DNA of 64,000 bases from Pseudoglutamicibacter albus (GTDB lineage Bacteria > Actinomycetota > Actinomycetes > Actinomycetales > Micrococcaceae): contig NZ_JAVDXX010000001.1 of NCBI RefSeq assembly GCF_031458175.1, positions 1,922,001 through 1,986,000 on the forward strand, given 5' to 3'. The notes under the pieces were generated by a model, which saw nothing but the letters and a program-made list of their open reading frames with translations, ran no database searches and was not told the DNA's origin. Position numbers and translations under genes: made by a program. Positions 41,884 through 51,898 of the stretch are shown one piece after another. Positions within the stretch are counted from its first letter, which is position 1. Each line of letters begins with the position of its first letter.

Positions 41884-43525
41884 AGCAACTTGTGAGCGAC
41901 CCACGTTTTCGCTCATCAGCCAGCCGTGGATTCCATGCCTTGGAATGGACGGCGCCGTCAACGAGTACTCGCTTCTCGATGTGTTCAAGGAAGCGAAGAA
42001 CCTCAAAGCGATCGCAGCGGAGCTACCGATCACCGACTTCGCTCTACTGCGCCTCTGCCTCTCGATCATCTACGCTACGCACCGTGGTCAAGTTCTGGAT
42101 ACCGAGCTCTGGGCTGACTGGTTCGAGGAAGGGCTTCCGGTCGACAATATCGAGCGCTACCTTGAAGAGCACTCAGAATACTTCGATCTGTTTCACCCAG
42201 AAACACCGTTCTTCCAGGTAGCAAACCTGCGTAACTCTAAAGACGAGCGTTTTGGTCTGGAACGCCTGATTCTGGATGTCCCCTCCGGCAAGCCCTACAT
42301 GACCACGCGCATCGGAGCAGGCCTAGATTCGGTCTCCTACAGCGAAGGCGCCCGGGCCCTCGTCACGTTGCACGCCTTCGATATTGCCGGCATCAAAACC
42401 GGTGCCGTAGGTGACCCCCGGGTCAAAGGCGGTAAGGGCTACGGCATTGGGACTGGCTGGACTGGCCGGCTTGGAGGAATCTTCTTCGAAGGCGCCAATC
42501 TTCATGACACGTTGATGCTCAACCTGGTCGGAACTCACCCGAGCAGCGGCACTCGTTGGGCCAATGATGCGCCCGCGTGGGAGACCTTCCACTGGGATGC
42601 CGGTGATGCTCAGGCCGCAGAGAATCCAAGCCTTGAAGCCACAGGGCCACAAGCGCTGTACACATGGCAAAGCCGGCGCGTCCGCCTCTTCCCGGAGGAC
42701 GGGGTCATCAAGCATGTGATCGTCGCTCAGGGAGACCCTCTAGCACCGCAAAACATGCTCGATCTTGAGCCTATGTCCGGCTGGCGCAACAGCCCCGCTC
42801 AGCAGAAAGCCCTCAAGAGCCCCACCCCCGTCTATATGCCTCGGGACCATGACCCTGCTCGAATGCTTTGGCGCAACGTAGGTACGTTGCTACCTGCTGG
42901 GCGAACCAACACCTCAGTAGAGGAACGATTTAGAACTTCGGTTAGCTCTGAGTGGCTCGGAGAGCTCTACCTCGATGAGATGCTCCCCCACGAATATCCG
43001 GTGCGCCTACACGGTGTTGGTCTTGTCTATGGGAGTCAGCAAGCAGTCGTTGACGAACTGTACGACGACGTTGTCAGCGGCCAACTGGCAACATTCGCGA
43101 GCACAAATCCACAGGTGCAGCAGGCGATTAGTAACGCCGTCGAAGCGTCCGAGCAGGCCGTTCTGGCGTTGCGTAATCTTGCGGCAAATATTGCCACCAG
43201 CCGGGGCCTTGATCTCGAGGGGCCACGCGAGGAAGCGAGCACCCTTGCTTATGCTGCACTCGACGCATCCTTCCGTGAATGGTTTTCCCGAGCCACCCCG
43301 GAGAACATCGTTGAGCTTCTTCCCGAGTGGGTCGAGCGGGCTCTCTCACTAATCCTGGCTATCGGTCTCGATATGACCTCCCGCGCCGTTTCGATTTCCT
43401 TTTTCGGCAGGGAGCATCAGGACCGCCGCTATAACGCCCCATTGTCTGAAGCCTGGTTCCGTTCCGCGTTGGCGAAAATTCGTAAATCTTTTATCCCCAC
43501 CACACATACTGAAGAGAGGGCGTAA
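41876..43525 (+). CDS. casA: Cascade large subunit Cse1/CasA
   Basis: 549 aa. Recognises the PAM and positions Cas3. The family opening FSLISQPWIPCLGMDGAVNEYSLLDVF and the segment NLRNSKDERFGLERL are diagnostic, and GGKGYGIGTGWTGRLGG is the usual glycine-rich stretch. The C-terminal four-helix bundle spans the last 150 residues. Starts inside the cas3 end (8-base overlap) and ends 2 bases before cse2. Confidence 0.94.
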   Translation: MTEATCERPTFSLISQPWIPCLGMDGAVNEYSLLDVFKEAKNLKAIAAELPITDFALLRLCLSIIYATHRGQVLDTELWADWFEEGLPVDNIERYLEEHSEYFDLFHPETPFFQVANLRNSKDERFGLERLILDVPSGKPYMTTRIGAGLDSVSYSEGARALVTLHAFDIAGIKTGAVGDPRVKGGKGYGIGTGWTGRLGGIFFEGANLHDTLMLNLVGTHPSSGTRWANDAPAWETFHWDAGDAQAAENPSLEATGPQALYTWQSRRVRLFPEDGVIKHVIVAQGDPLAPQNMLDLEPMSGWRNSPAQQKALKSPTPVYMPRDHDPARMLWRNVGTLLPAGRTNTSVEERFRTSVSSEWLGELYLDEMLPHEYPVRLHGVGLVYGSQQAVVDELYDDVVSGQLATFASTNPQVQQAISNAVEASEQAVLALRNLAANIATSRGLDLEGPREEASTLAYAALDASFREWFSRATPENIVELLPEWVERALSLILAIGLDMTSRAVSISFFGREHQDRRYNAPLSEAWFRSALAKIRKSFIPTTHTEERA

Positions 43526-43527
43526 GC

Positions 43528-44145
43528 ATGTCTACGGTTTCATCTGGAAGCCGCGGGACCACCGCGTCAGAGCTCGTTCGTTTCGTACTTCACCGCTCCC
43601 ACGCACTGAGCGAGGGTTACTGTGCTAATCGCGCAAGCGCAGTCGAAGCTATCGCGGTTCTCGCTCAGGCGGCAGGGCGTCCCATCGGTTCTTCTTTACA
43701 GGCGTTGAAATGGACCATCGACGAGGCCCCCTCCGGCTGGGTCAGCAACGATGGCCAAGCCTCCCGGGCTGAGTTGGCGGCTTATGCCACTCTGACTTTG
43801 TTTGCTGTTCATCACCGTTCCCGGAAGGATACCTCGCCTCACACCGATGCCGTGAAGTTCGGCCAGGCGGTGCGCCAGGCTGTTGATCCGGCCACCAATG
43901 GCACCGGTGTTGAACGCCGTTTTGAACAGCTCGGTGCAGCGACCTCCTGGGAACAGCTGCTAGGCCGACTCCGCTCCCTGATTCAACTGCTGAAACAAGA
44001 CCGCCGCGCCTTCGACTATGGGCAGCTGGCTAAGGACCTTTTCGACTGGCAGTTCCCTGAACGTCGAAACACAGTGCGGCTCCGTTGGGGCCGTGACTTC
44101 TACAACCTTCCCTCATCAGCTTCTCTAAAGACTTCCGTTTCCTAA
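43528..44145 (+). CDS. casB: Cascade small subunit Cse2/CasB
   Basis: 205 aa, all-helical. Two copies in the complex hold the displaced strand. Typical segments are AAYATLTLFAVHHRS, ERRFEQLGAATSWEQLLGRLRSLIQLL and the basic end VRLRWGRDFY. The N-terminus (about 15 residues, Ser/Thr-rich) is slightly longer than usual. AGAGAGGG precedes the ATG. Confidence 0.92.
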   Translation: MSTVSSGSRGTTASELVRFVLHRSHALSEGYCANRASAVEAIAVLAQAAGRPIGSSLQALKWTIDEAPSGWVSNDGQASRAELAAYATLTLFAVHHRSRKDTSPHTDAVKFGQAVRQAVDPATNGTGVERRFEQLGAATSWEQLLGRLRSLIQLLKQDRRAFDYGQLAKDLFDWQFPERRNTVRLRWGRDFYNLPSSASLKTSVS

Positions 44146-44167
44146 TCCACTCAGAAAGGCCCATCCC

Positions 44168-45310
44168 ATGACCCGCACCATTATCGACATCCACGCTTTG
44201 CAGACGGTCCCACCTTCTAACTTGAACCGTGATGAGACGGGATCTCCTAAGACGGCACTTTTTGGAGGCGTGACTCGTGCACGGGTTTCTAGCCAGGCTT
44301 GGAAACGTGCAACTCGCGTGATGTTCCGTGACATCGCAACTGACGATCTACTAGGTGTTCGAACCAAGAAGGTAGTGGCTCTTCTAGCTTCGAAGATGCT
44401 CGAAATCAACCCGGATATCGCTCAGGAACAGGCTGAAGCGGCAGCCATCGAGGTCGTGACAGCTGCTGGCATTAAGGTTGCTAAACCAAAGGGCCGCAAG
44501 GAGGAGGGAGAGAAGCTCGAAGAAGCTGGCTACCTGGTTTTCCTCTCCACAGCGCAGGCGACGAACCTTGCGCAACTTGGTGTGGATGCCCTCGCCTCGG
44601 GCGATGTCAAGGCCTTCGTGAAGGACCGCGAAAATAAGAAGAAGATCCGCGAGGCCGCAGTCCAGGACGCGTCGGTGGACGTCTCGCTGTTTGGCCGGAT
44701 GGTCGCAGACGATGCATCCCTCAACATTGATGCGGCAGCTCAGGTTGCGCACGCCATCAGCGTGCACGATACCCCTACAGAAGCTGACTACTTCACGGCC
44801 GTAGATGATATCCGCGAAGCCGATGAAGATGGGGGCGAAGATGCCGGCGCAGCGATGATCGGCACCATCGAGTTCAACTCATCGACGCTGTACCGTTACG
44901 CGACTGTGGATGCGAACGCGCTTGCTGCCAACCTTGGCAATGTTGAAGCCACACGTATTGGTGTCGAGGCTTTTGTGCGTGCGTTCTTGACGTCAATGCC
45001 TTCAGGAAAAATGAATACGTTCGCGAACCGTACCCTGCCTGAGGTGGTTGTGGTTCAGGTCCGTGATTCGCAGTCAGTCAACTTGGTGGGCGCGTTTGAA
45101 GAGCCCGTCCGTGGTACCCATATCAGCGATGTTGCTGCAGCTCGCTTGGCCGCGTGGTCGCAAAAGATCGACGAAAAGTACGGCACTACCCCAGTGAAGT
45201 CGTGGGTGATCAGCCTCAACGACGGCCTCAAGGAGCTGGGCGAAGCGTCCTCCCTTGAAGGGCTCGTTACGGCACTGGGTGAAACCGTAGAGAGCCGTCT
45301 GGGGGCTTAG
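44168..45310 (+). CDS. casC: Cascade backbone Cas7e (Cse4/CasC)
   Basis: 380 aa RAMP protein. Six copies coat the crRNA spacer. Start RTIIDIHALQTVPPSNLNRDETGSPKTA, recognised from QTVPPSNLNRDE and GGVTRARVSSQAWKRATR; C-terminal SGKMNTFANRTLPEVVVV is also typical. An acidic loop (EADEDGGED) lies near residue 220. Good AGAAAGG site upstream; its last base overlaps an alternative GTG of cas5. Confidence 0.95.
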   Translation: MTRTIIDIHALQTVPPSNLNRDETGSPKTALFGGVTRARVSSQAWKRATRVMFRDIATDDLLGVRTKKVVALLASKMLEINPDIAQEQAEAAAIEVVTAAGIKVAKPKGRKEEGEKLEEAGYLVFLSTAQATNLAQLGVDALASGDVKAFVKDRENKKKIREAAVQDASVDVSLFGRMVADDASLNIDAAAQVAHAISVHDTPTEADYFTAVDDIREADEDGGEDAGAAMIGTIEFNSSTLYRYATVDANALAANLGNVEATRIGVEAFVRAFLTSMPSGKMNTFANRTLPEVVVVQVRDSQSVNLVGAFEEPVRGTHISDVAAARLAAWSQKIDEKYGTTPVKSWVISLNDGLKELGEASSLEGLVTALGETVESRLGA

Positions 45311-45312
45311 TG

Positions 45313-46080
45313 ATGACGCACACCCTCGTACTTGTCTTGCGGGGTCCGCTGCAAGCGTGGGGTGCCCGGAGCCGGTTCAATCGGAGAACAACGCAACCTC
45401 AACCGACCAAGAGCGGGGTGGCCGGCCTGCTGGCTTCAGCGCTTGGCTATGAGCGGAACGCTAATCTCTCCGAGTTCCGTGACCTTCGTTTCGGTACACG
45501 GACAGACGTTCCGGGCACTTTAACTGTGGACTTTCAAACCGCTAGAACCTTGGGGCCAAAACCATCACGTATGCCCCTGACGCACCGTCACATGCTTGAG
45601 GATGCTGTTTTTGTGGTCGGATTCGAATCATCCGACCACAAACCGCTTGAACGATATGCCAAGGCCGTCCAAGCACCCGTTTACCCCTTGTACTTGGGGA
45701 GGCGGGCTCTTCCTCCTGCAGGGCCTATCCATACGGAAGTTTGTGTGGGTAGCCTCGAGGACGTTTTGAAGAGTTATCCGTGGCAGGCGTCTGATTACCA
45801 GGCAAAACGGTTAGCGAATCTGCAGCGGAATGGCTCAGAACGCCTACATCTGACGTTCGAGTCGCGTCCGGGTGACCCGACTTTCGCTACCGCGGAAACG
45901 ATTTCCGATAACCCTGTGAGTTTCTCGATGGAGCATCGCCAATACGATTTTCGGGCTATGTCGCATGACTATGTCCCGTTGTCTGCGATCACGACTGATG
46001 ACAATGGCTCGGCGGATTCTGGTGATGTTCATGATCCGATGGCATTGCTTGCTCCGGTTGATGACGAAGGAGCGTCTTGA
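45313..46080 (+). CDS. casD: Cascade subunit Cas5e (CasD)
   Basis: 255 aa RAMP protein that caps the 5' handle of the crRNA. Opens LVLVLRGPLQAWGARSRF, then PTKSGVAGLLASALGYER, the Cas5e hallmark. ATG 45313 is chosen; GTG 45310 one codon upstream overlaps the cas7 stop and cannot be excluded. It ends in a TGATG overlap with cas6e. Confidence 0.93.
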   Translation: MTHTLVLVLRGPLQAWGARSRFNRRTTQPQPTKSGVAGLLASALGYERNANLSEFRDLRFGTRTDVPGTLTVDFQTARTLGPKPSRMPLTHRHMLEDAVFVVGFESSDHKPLERYAKAVQAPVYPLYLGRRALPPAGPIHTEVCVGSLEDVLKSYPWQASDYQAKRLANLQRNGSERLHLTFESRPGDPTFATAETISDNPVSFSMEHRQYDFRAMSHDYVPLSAITTDDNGSADSGDVHDPMALLAPVDDEGAS

Positions 46081-46748
46081 TGTCTATCACTCTGACCCGG
46101 GTTCCGCTTGATCTGACTCGTAGCGGTACGCGACGGAAGCTTGCAAGCGAGCAGGTGATGCACGCCGTTATAGCCGCCGCAACGGATGCTGGGGCTGAAC
46201 GTCGTGTTTTGTGGCGCATCGACGGCGAAGCTGCGCAACGTACGTTGTATGTCGTTTCGCCCGATGCTCCAGATGTCTCTCACCTGTCGCAGGAGCTGCT
46301 CGTCGACGAAGACGCGATCGATTCGCGGGATTACCAGCCGCTGCTGGATTCCCTATCGAATGGGCAGGAGTTCCGTTTCCGTTTGCGTGCCAACCCGATC
46401 ATTAATAAATACCGGGAGGGGCGGGATCAGCGGTCTGCCCGTGTGCCTCTTGTGGGGCTGGACGCGCAGCTTGGTTGGCTTGAGCGTCAAGCTGATCGTC
46501 ACGGTTTCGAGTTGGCGCGTTCACGCATGGGGCAGCCTGAAGTTCTGGTCTATGGCCAGGAAAACATGCAGTTCTCTAAGCAGAGTGGACGGATTGTCAC
46601 TATTCGTGCGGTGGTGTTCGAGGGGATTCTGAGGGTCACTGATGCGGAGCTTGTCAGATCTGCGCTGGTTTCGGGTATTGGTCCTGCGAAGGCGTACGGC
46701 TGTGGCTTGCTGACGTTGGCGCCTGTGAGTGCTTCGAACGATGTCTAG
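46080..46748 (+). CDS. casE: crRNA endonuclease Cas6e (Cse3/CasE)
   Basis: 222 aa. Cleaves pre-crRNA 3' of the repeat hairpin and stays bound. Likely catalytic His in ASEQVMHAVIAAA near residue 28, with the C-terminal glycine-rich loop SGIGPAKAYGCGLLTLAPV. Its substrate hairpin is CCCCGCG/CGGGG within the repeat. ATG 46080 is coupled to the cas5 stop; 8-base overlap with cas1. Confidence 0.94.
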   Translation: MSITLTRVPLDLTRSGTRRKLASEQVMHAVIAAATDAGAERRVLWRIDGEAAQRTLYVVSPDAPDVSHLSQELLVDEDAIDSRDYQPLLDSLSNGQEFRFRLRANPIINKYREGRDQRSARVPLVGLDAQLGWLERQADRHGFELARSRMGQPEVLVYGQENMQFSKQSGRIVTIRAVVFEGILRVTDAELVRSALVSGIGPAKAYGCGLLTLAPVSASNDV

Positions 46749-47691
46749 AACGCCGCCGGGATTCGTCCCGCCCGAGCTTCCTCAGTTGGCTCGGGCGGCT
46801 GACAGGTTGACTTTCGTCTACTTGGAGCGGTGCCGTGTACACCGTGACGCTAATGCGATTACGGCGACGGATGAGCGCGGCACGGTTCATATCCCGGCGT
46901 CTACGCTTGGGACGCTGATGTTGGGGCCGGGTACGACGGTGACGCATCAGGCGATGACTTTGCTTCATCAGTCGGGTGTTTGTGCTGTCTGGACGGGTGA
47001 GGAGGGTGTCCGTTATTACGGTCATGGGCGTCCTTTAGCGGAGTCTTCGCGGCTGCTGGAGGCTCAGGCGAAGTTGTTCTCAACTACGCGGGGGCGACTC
47101 AAGGTAGCTAAAGCGATGTATCAGATGCGTTTCCCTGGCGAGGATGTTTCTGGGTTGACGTTGCAACAGTTGCGGGGGCGTGAGGGCGTTAGGATGCGCC
47201 GCGCCTACCGTGCGGCCGCAGAGGAATATGGCATCCAGTGGTCTTCGCGTGAGTATGATCCGAATGATTTTGATAACTCTGATTCAGTAAACAAGGCTCT
47301 TTCCGCCGCAAATGCTGCTCTCTATGGTGTCGTACATTCTGTAATTGTTGCTTTGGGGCTTTCGCCGGGCTTAGGGTTCGTGCATGCCGGCACGGTAAGA
47401 GCATTTGTTTACGATGTCGCAGACCTATACAAGGTTGACCTCGTAATTCCGCTGGCGTTCCGCTTGGCGTCAGAGCAGCCGCCAGACATCTCTTCTGCGG
47501 CTAGACGTGGTTTACGGGACCTCATGGTTGATGGTCAGTTTCTTAAGCGGTGCGTTCAAGATATCCGAAGTCTTCTCTTGGAAGAGTCGGAGCAGGAATT
47601 AGACGAAGACGAGACCACGGAAGTAACGCTGAAGCTTTGGGGTGGTTTCGGGCCAGAGGCTTCGGCGAAGAGAAATTACGGAGGCACATAG
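46741..47691 (+). CDS. cas1: CRISPR integrase Cas1 (type I-E)
   Basis: 316 aa. Central subunit of the spacer-integration complex. Conserved residues are seen in SRLLEAQAKLF, the Glu in RRAYRAAAEEYGIQW region, and the His/Asp metal site GLSPGLGFVHAGTVRAFVYDVADLYK, here GFVHAGTVRAFVYDVAD. ATG 46741 overlaps the cas6e stop. An acidic tail LEESEQELDEDE precedes the last 20 residues. Confidence 0.95.
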   Translation: MSRTPPGFVPPELPQLARAADRLTFVYLERCRVHRDANAITATDERGTVHIPASTLGTLMLGPGTTVTHQAMTLLHQSGVCAVWTGEEGVRYYGHGRPLAESSRLLEAQAKLFSTTRGRLKVAKAMYQMRFPGEDVSGLTLQQLRGREGVRMRRAYRAAAEEYGIQWSSREYDPNDFDNSDSVNKALSAANAALYGVVHSVIVALGLSPGLGFVHAGTVRAFVYDVADLYKVDLVIPLAFRLASEQPPDISSAARRGLRDLMVDGQFLKRCVQDIRSLLLEESEQELDEDETTEVTLKLWGGFGPEASAKRNYGGT

Positions 47692-47694
47692 CAG

Positions 47695-48042
47695 TTGCTA
47701 GTCCTAGTTTTATCGGCAGTGCCTGCAGGGTTGCGGGGGCATGTGACTCGGTGGTTGTTAGAGATTTCTCCTGGCGTTTTCGTTGGGAGCGTTTCCCGGA
47801 GGGTGCGTGAGGCTCTTTGGGAAGAGATCCGGGGTTCGGTCCGCACTGGCCGGGCGATCCTGGTTTGGCAATCGAATAGTGAACAGGGTCTTGAGTTTTT
47901 GATTCACGGGCATCATTGGGAGCCTGTGGACTTTGATGGGATAACGCTCATGATGCGCCCGCATCAGCCTTCCTCGAGCTCAGCCAAGGTTGGTTCCAGC
48001 AACGCGTCGAAGTGGCGCCGTTACGGACGCAGATCAAACTAA
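47695..48042 (+). CDS. cas2: Cas2e (type I-E)
   Basis: 115 aa. Structural partner of Cas1. SAVPAGLRGHVTRWLLEISPGVFVG is the Cas2e opening, recognised from AGLRGHVTRWLLEISPG. The start appears to be TTG 47695, 10 bases after GGAGG inside the cas1 end; no ATG/GTG is available nearer. The Ser/Lys/Arg-rich tail of about 20 residues is longer than in E. coli. Confidence 0.92.
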   Translation: MLVLVLSAVPAGLRGHVTRWLLEISPGVFVGSVSRRVREALWEEIRGSVRTGRAILVWQSNSEQGLEFLIHGHHWEPVDFDGITLMMRPHQPSSSSAKVGSSNASKWRRYGRRSN

Positions 48043-48114
48043 TGATTCCCGGTTGTTGTCTAAAGTGAATCTTTTGACCACAATAAGGTACATTGACCCC
48101 AATGGGAACCAAGT
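48043..48114 (+). promoter_or_regulatory. CRISPR leader
   Basis: 72 AT-richer bases between cas2 and the first repeat, on the side opposite the degenerate repeats, hence the leader. It holds a 19-base-spaced direct repeat: TTGACCACAAT (48074-48084) and TTGACCCCAAT (48093-48103), possibly the array promoter or an integration-factor site. Confidence 0.75.
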
Positions 48115-51012
48115 GAGTTCCCCGCGCCTGCGGGGATGATCCGGGCGGCGCGGCGGGTGTGAAGTCGATGCTCGGGAGTTCCCCGCGCCTGCGGGGATGA
48201 TCCGGCTACCTGTGAACATCTCCGTCACAAAGAACAGAGTTCCCCGCGCCTGCGGGGATGATCCGAGCAATGCGGACGCGAAGGCTCGCCTCGATGAGAG
48301 TTCCCCGCGCCTGCGGGGATGATCCGAAGAAGAAAGGCCCGCGTCCATAAGACGCGGGGAGTTCCCCGCGCCTGCGGGGATGATCCGGTAAACGAGAGAG
48401 AGGACGGAGACCTCATGAAGAGTTCCCCGCGCCTGCGGGGATGATCCGCTCAAGGGGCCGGGGTCAAATACCTCGCGCCTGAGTTCCCCGCGCCTGCGGG
48501 GATGATCCGAGGGCGTGAAGGTCAAGTCCCGCGTGGTATGCGAGTTCCCCGCGCCTGCGGGGATGATCCGACCGAGGAGACGAAATGACCCGCCCCCACA
48601 AAGAGTTCCCCGCGCCTGCGGGGATGATCCGGACCCCCATGCCAGACCCCACCCAACCCCCCGGAGTTCCCCGCGCCTGCGGGGATGATCCGTGTTCCCA
48701 GTGACCTACTACACCGTGAACGGCGAGTTCCCCGCGCCTGCGGGGATGATCCGGACCGTCTCGGGCGGCCACTAGAGGGTTTTGGGAGTTCCCCGCGCCT
48801 GCGGGGATGATCCGACGTCACCCCACCGAAGAAGAAGCCACGCCCGGAGTTCCCCGCGCCTGCGGGGATGATCCATCCTGACGGCGATATTCGCGGCCGT
48901 CTCAGCTGAGTTCCCCGCGCCTGCGGGGATGATCCGACCGGGTATCCGGTGGTTGAGGTTGGCGGATGGAGTTCCCCGCGCCTGCGGGGATGATCCGTGT
49001 CTGGATGCCTCCTGAAACTCTCGCGAGAGGAGTTCCCCGCGCCTGCGGGGATGATCCGGAACTGAGGGCGAAGAGGAAGGAGCTGAGCCTGAGTTCCCCG
49101 CGCCTGCGGGGATGATCCGGGGAAAATATGGCAAGCATACCTACCTGCTCGGAGTTCCCCGCGCCTGCGGGGATGATCCGTTGCCCGAAGCATCATAGAC
49201 ACCGTGGCGAGGGAGTTCCCCGCGCCTGCGGGGATGATCCGATCTCGGAGACCTGGCGAGCCTGTTCGGTCAAAGAGTTCCCCGCGCCTGCGGGGATGAT
49301 CCGGGCCAATGGTTGTGATCTGAGTACATCAAAACGAGTTCCCCGCGCCTGCGGGGATGATCCGGATCTCGGTATTGCGTTGCCTCCACAGTTGAAGAGT
49401 TCCCCGCGCCTGCGGGGATGATCCGTCGATACCGGCGTGCGGGTACCGGCCCCTGGAGAGTTCCCCGCGCCTGCGGGGATGATCCGGACATCGCCTGGCA
49501 TGCCGGTAATTACGGCATGAGTTCCCCGCGCCTGCGGGGATGATCCGCTACCACCTACTGAGGCCGCTGGCGATCAGATGGAGTTCCCCGCGCCTGCGGG
49601 GATGATCCGAAGCACGCGAGAAGGCTGAGCAGGCTGAGAAGGAGTTCCCCGCGCCTGCGGGGATGATCCGTCAGTGACATCAGCACCGAAACCAAGGTTA
49701 GGGAGTTCCCCGCGCCTACGGGGATGATCCGTCTTGGTAGGCGGTGGCGTAGGGGAGGGCGGCGAGTTCCCCGCGCCTGCGGGGATGATCCGGATCGGCT
49801 CACGGCGTACAGCACGCCCGGCGGGAGTTCCCCGCGCCTGCGGGGATGATCCGGCTCCTCCAAGGGTGTGGGGTTATTGGGTGGTGAGTTCCCCGCGCCT
49901 GCGGGGATGATCCGACTAATCGACTCAAAGACCACTTTCTACCCCGGAGTTCCCCGCGCCTGCGGGGATGATCCGGTTTGGAAGTCGTCGGGGTAGGTGC
50001 GCGGCTTGAGTTCCCCGCGCCTGCGGGGATGATCCGTACGGGTAGGCGACGAGCAGCGGGGTCGCGGAGAGTTCCCCGCGCCTGCGGGGATGATCCGTGT
50101 TCGCTAGTGCCATCGGTATTCCTCCGCCTGAGTTCCCCGCGCCTGCGGGGATGATCCGTCATTGATCACCCGTAGCCGGGTAGTGCCAGGGAGTTCCCCG
50201 CGCCTGCGGGGATGATCCGGCAGCGCTAGAGCTAGGCACCGTATTCGCGGGGAGTTCCCCGCGCCTGCGGGGATGATCCGGATGTACTGCTTCAAATAGG
50301 TGTTAGTGCTTGGAGTTCCCCGCGCCTGCGGGGATGATCCGGTTTCTGCGTCCTTGTTGATCTGGCCGCGGATGAGTTCCCCGCGCCTGCGGGGATGATC
50401 CGATACCCCAGCCCCGTCACCGCCTTCACTCATGGAGTTCCCCGCGCCTGCGGGGATGATCCGAGCTGTTGCTGGGCCTTGATGAAGACGTCTTTGAGTT
50501 CCCCGCGCCTGCGGGGATGATCCGATAGACCCGAATTTCTCGGCACCCGCTTTGAGGAGTTCCCCGCGCCTGCGGGGATGATCCGCTGTTTCAACTCAGG
50601 CGCTTTACCTTCGTCATGAGTTCCCCGCGCCTGCGGGGATGATCCGCAGTCCCACAGATACAAGCCGATTAAGTGTTCGAGTTCCCCGCGCCTGCGGGGA
50701 TGATCCGGCATGGGCGCCCGCCATATGCGGGACGGTCACGAGTTCCCCGCGCCTGCGGGGATGATCCGACGGGTACGATCCAGCAGTCCGATGAGGGCGA
50801 GAGTTCCCCGCGCCTGCGGGGATGATCCGTCATTGGGTGTCTACGAGAGTGATGATTGTGAGAGTTCCCCGCGTCTGCGGGGATGATCCGAGCACGCCTG
50901 TAATTCGCGTATTTACAGGGATGAGTTCCCCGCGCCTGCGGGGATGATTTGACCGTCGACGATGCCGCGGTAGTATCCGAGATGAGTTCCCCGCGCCTGC
51001 GGGGATGATCCG
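48115..51012 (+). CRISPR. Type I-E CRISPR array, 48 repeats and 47 spacers
   Basis: 29-bp repeat starting GAGTTCCCCGCGC and ending GGGGATGATCCG, period 61 (32-base spacers). By tracking start positions two spacers are 33 bases: 49242-49274 and 49548-49580. Variant repeats: 48847 (last base A), 49703 (CCTACGG), 50862 (CGCGTCTG) and 50923 (ends GATTTG). The last variants mark the leader-distal, older end. Repeat polarity equals E. coli I-E, so transcription is rightward from the leader. The long open frames across the array are artefacts of the repeat. Confidence 0.98.
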
Positions 51013-51013
51013 T

Positions 51014-51133
51014 TTCCTGGCGTTCGCGGCCTTCACCGGACGGGAAATCAACGGATTCAAGGGACTAGTCATCTCGCTGATCGTCTGCGTCCTGGCGATT
51101 AGCGCGGGAACGATCATCAACGTCTTCGTCTAA
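51014..51133 (+). pseudogene. C-terminal remnant of a small membrane protein, fused to the last repeat
   Basis: Directly after the final repeat the frame at 51014 reads FLAFAAFTGREINGF and then a hydrophobic helix (LVISLIVCVLAISAGTIINVFV) to a TAA at 51131. There is no start: the 5' part is replaced by CRISPR repeat. It is followed 37 bases later by an intact gene of conjugative-element type, so it is probably part of the same transfer operon. Confidence 0.55.
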
Positions 51134-51170
51134 GCACCGGTGAACCGTCTGAGAGAAAGAGAAGATCCTC

Positions 51171-51890
51171 ATGGCTGAAACTGATCCATTAGGCAGAAGC
51201 TGGAAACTCTGGGGCGGTATCCTCGCCTTCATCGTGGTCATTGTGATCGCGGGGCTAGTCATCTTCCCCCGCGTCAACTCTGAACCAGAAACAGCTCCGA
51301 CCGCTGCTGCCCCGTCGGTACCAGTTGAGTCTGCGTCCCCGCCCTCCCCTTCGAATTCGCCTTCGGCTTCGGCTTCCAAGCCAGCTTCTGGGGATTGCCC
51401 TGCGCTAAGTACCGACAATTCATTCCCGAACGATGCCCCGGAGGCTGAATGGAAGCGGCACCCTGTGGGTATGCTGCTGCCGGTATCGGCGGAGCATGGG
51501 CCTGCGAAGATGGATGGGGATTTCTGGCGTTGTTTCAGCCACACACCATCTGGCGCAGTTTTTGCAGGATTGACTCTAAGCCTAGAGTTTTCGGGAGCCG
51601 GCATCATCGAAGCCGCAGTTGAATCACCAGAACGCGATCAACTTTTTGAGCAGCAGATGGCCCTGGAAAACGACTTCGAATACCCCGTAATCTCTGGCTA
51701 CCGCATTATGCATAGCTCAAATGATGCTGCTTCTATCGAATATATCGCCCCAGTGGGCAGTCAGTATGTTTCTATTCGTATAGATCTTCTATGGGATGAA
51801 AATGCTAACGATTGGCGGGTGGATCTTTCATCCGGTGAACCGGCTTCGGCCATTGTAAACGATCCCAGCACGTTTACCGATTGGAAGTAG
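51171..51890 (+). CDS. Membrane-anchored protein of conjugative-element type
   Basis: 239 aa. Short cytoplasmic N-terminus, one membrane helix (residues 13-36, LWGGILAFIVVIVIAGLVIF), a 50-residue Pro/Ser/Ala linker, then an extracellular domain starting at GDCPALSTDN with WRCFSHTPSGAVFAGL. This architecture is familiar from transfer operons of actinobacterial integrative and conjugative elements (DUF8175-like), a recalled resemblance rather than a proven match. ATG follows GAGAAAGAGAAGATCC. Complete, but its neighbours on both sides are truncated at CRISPR repeats. Confidence 0.7.
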   Translation: MAETDPLGRSWKLWGGILAFIVVIVIAGLVIFPRVNSEPETAPTAAAPSVPVESASPPSPSNSPSASASKPASGDCPALSTDNSFPNDAPEAEWKRHPVGMLLPVSAEHGPAKMDGDFWRCFSHTPSGAVFAGLTLSLEFSGAGIIEAAVESPERDQLFEQQMALENDFEYPVISGYRIMHSSNDAASIEYIAPVGSQYVSIRIDLLWDENANDWRVDLSSGEPASAIVNDPSTFTDWK

Positions 51891-51898
51891 GTGCAATT

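Noticed and set aside
48034-50711. Long minus-strand frames over the CRISPR array repeating DHPRRRGEL / SSPQARGT
   Set aside because: They are translations of the repeat; its 61-base period cycles frames and gives spurious repetitive proteins.
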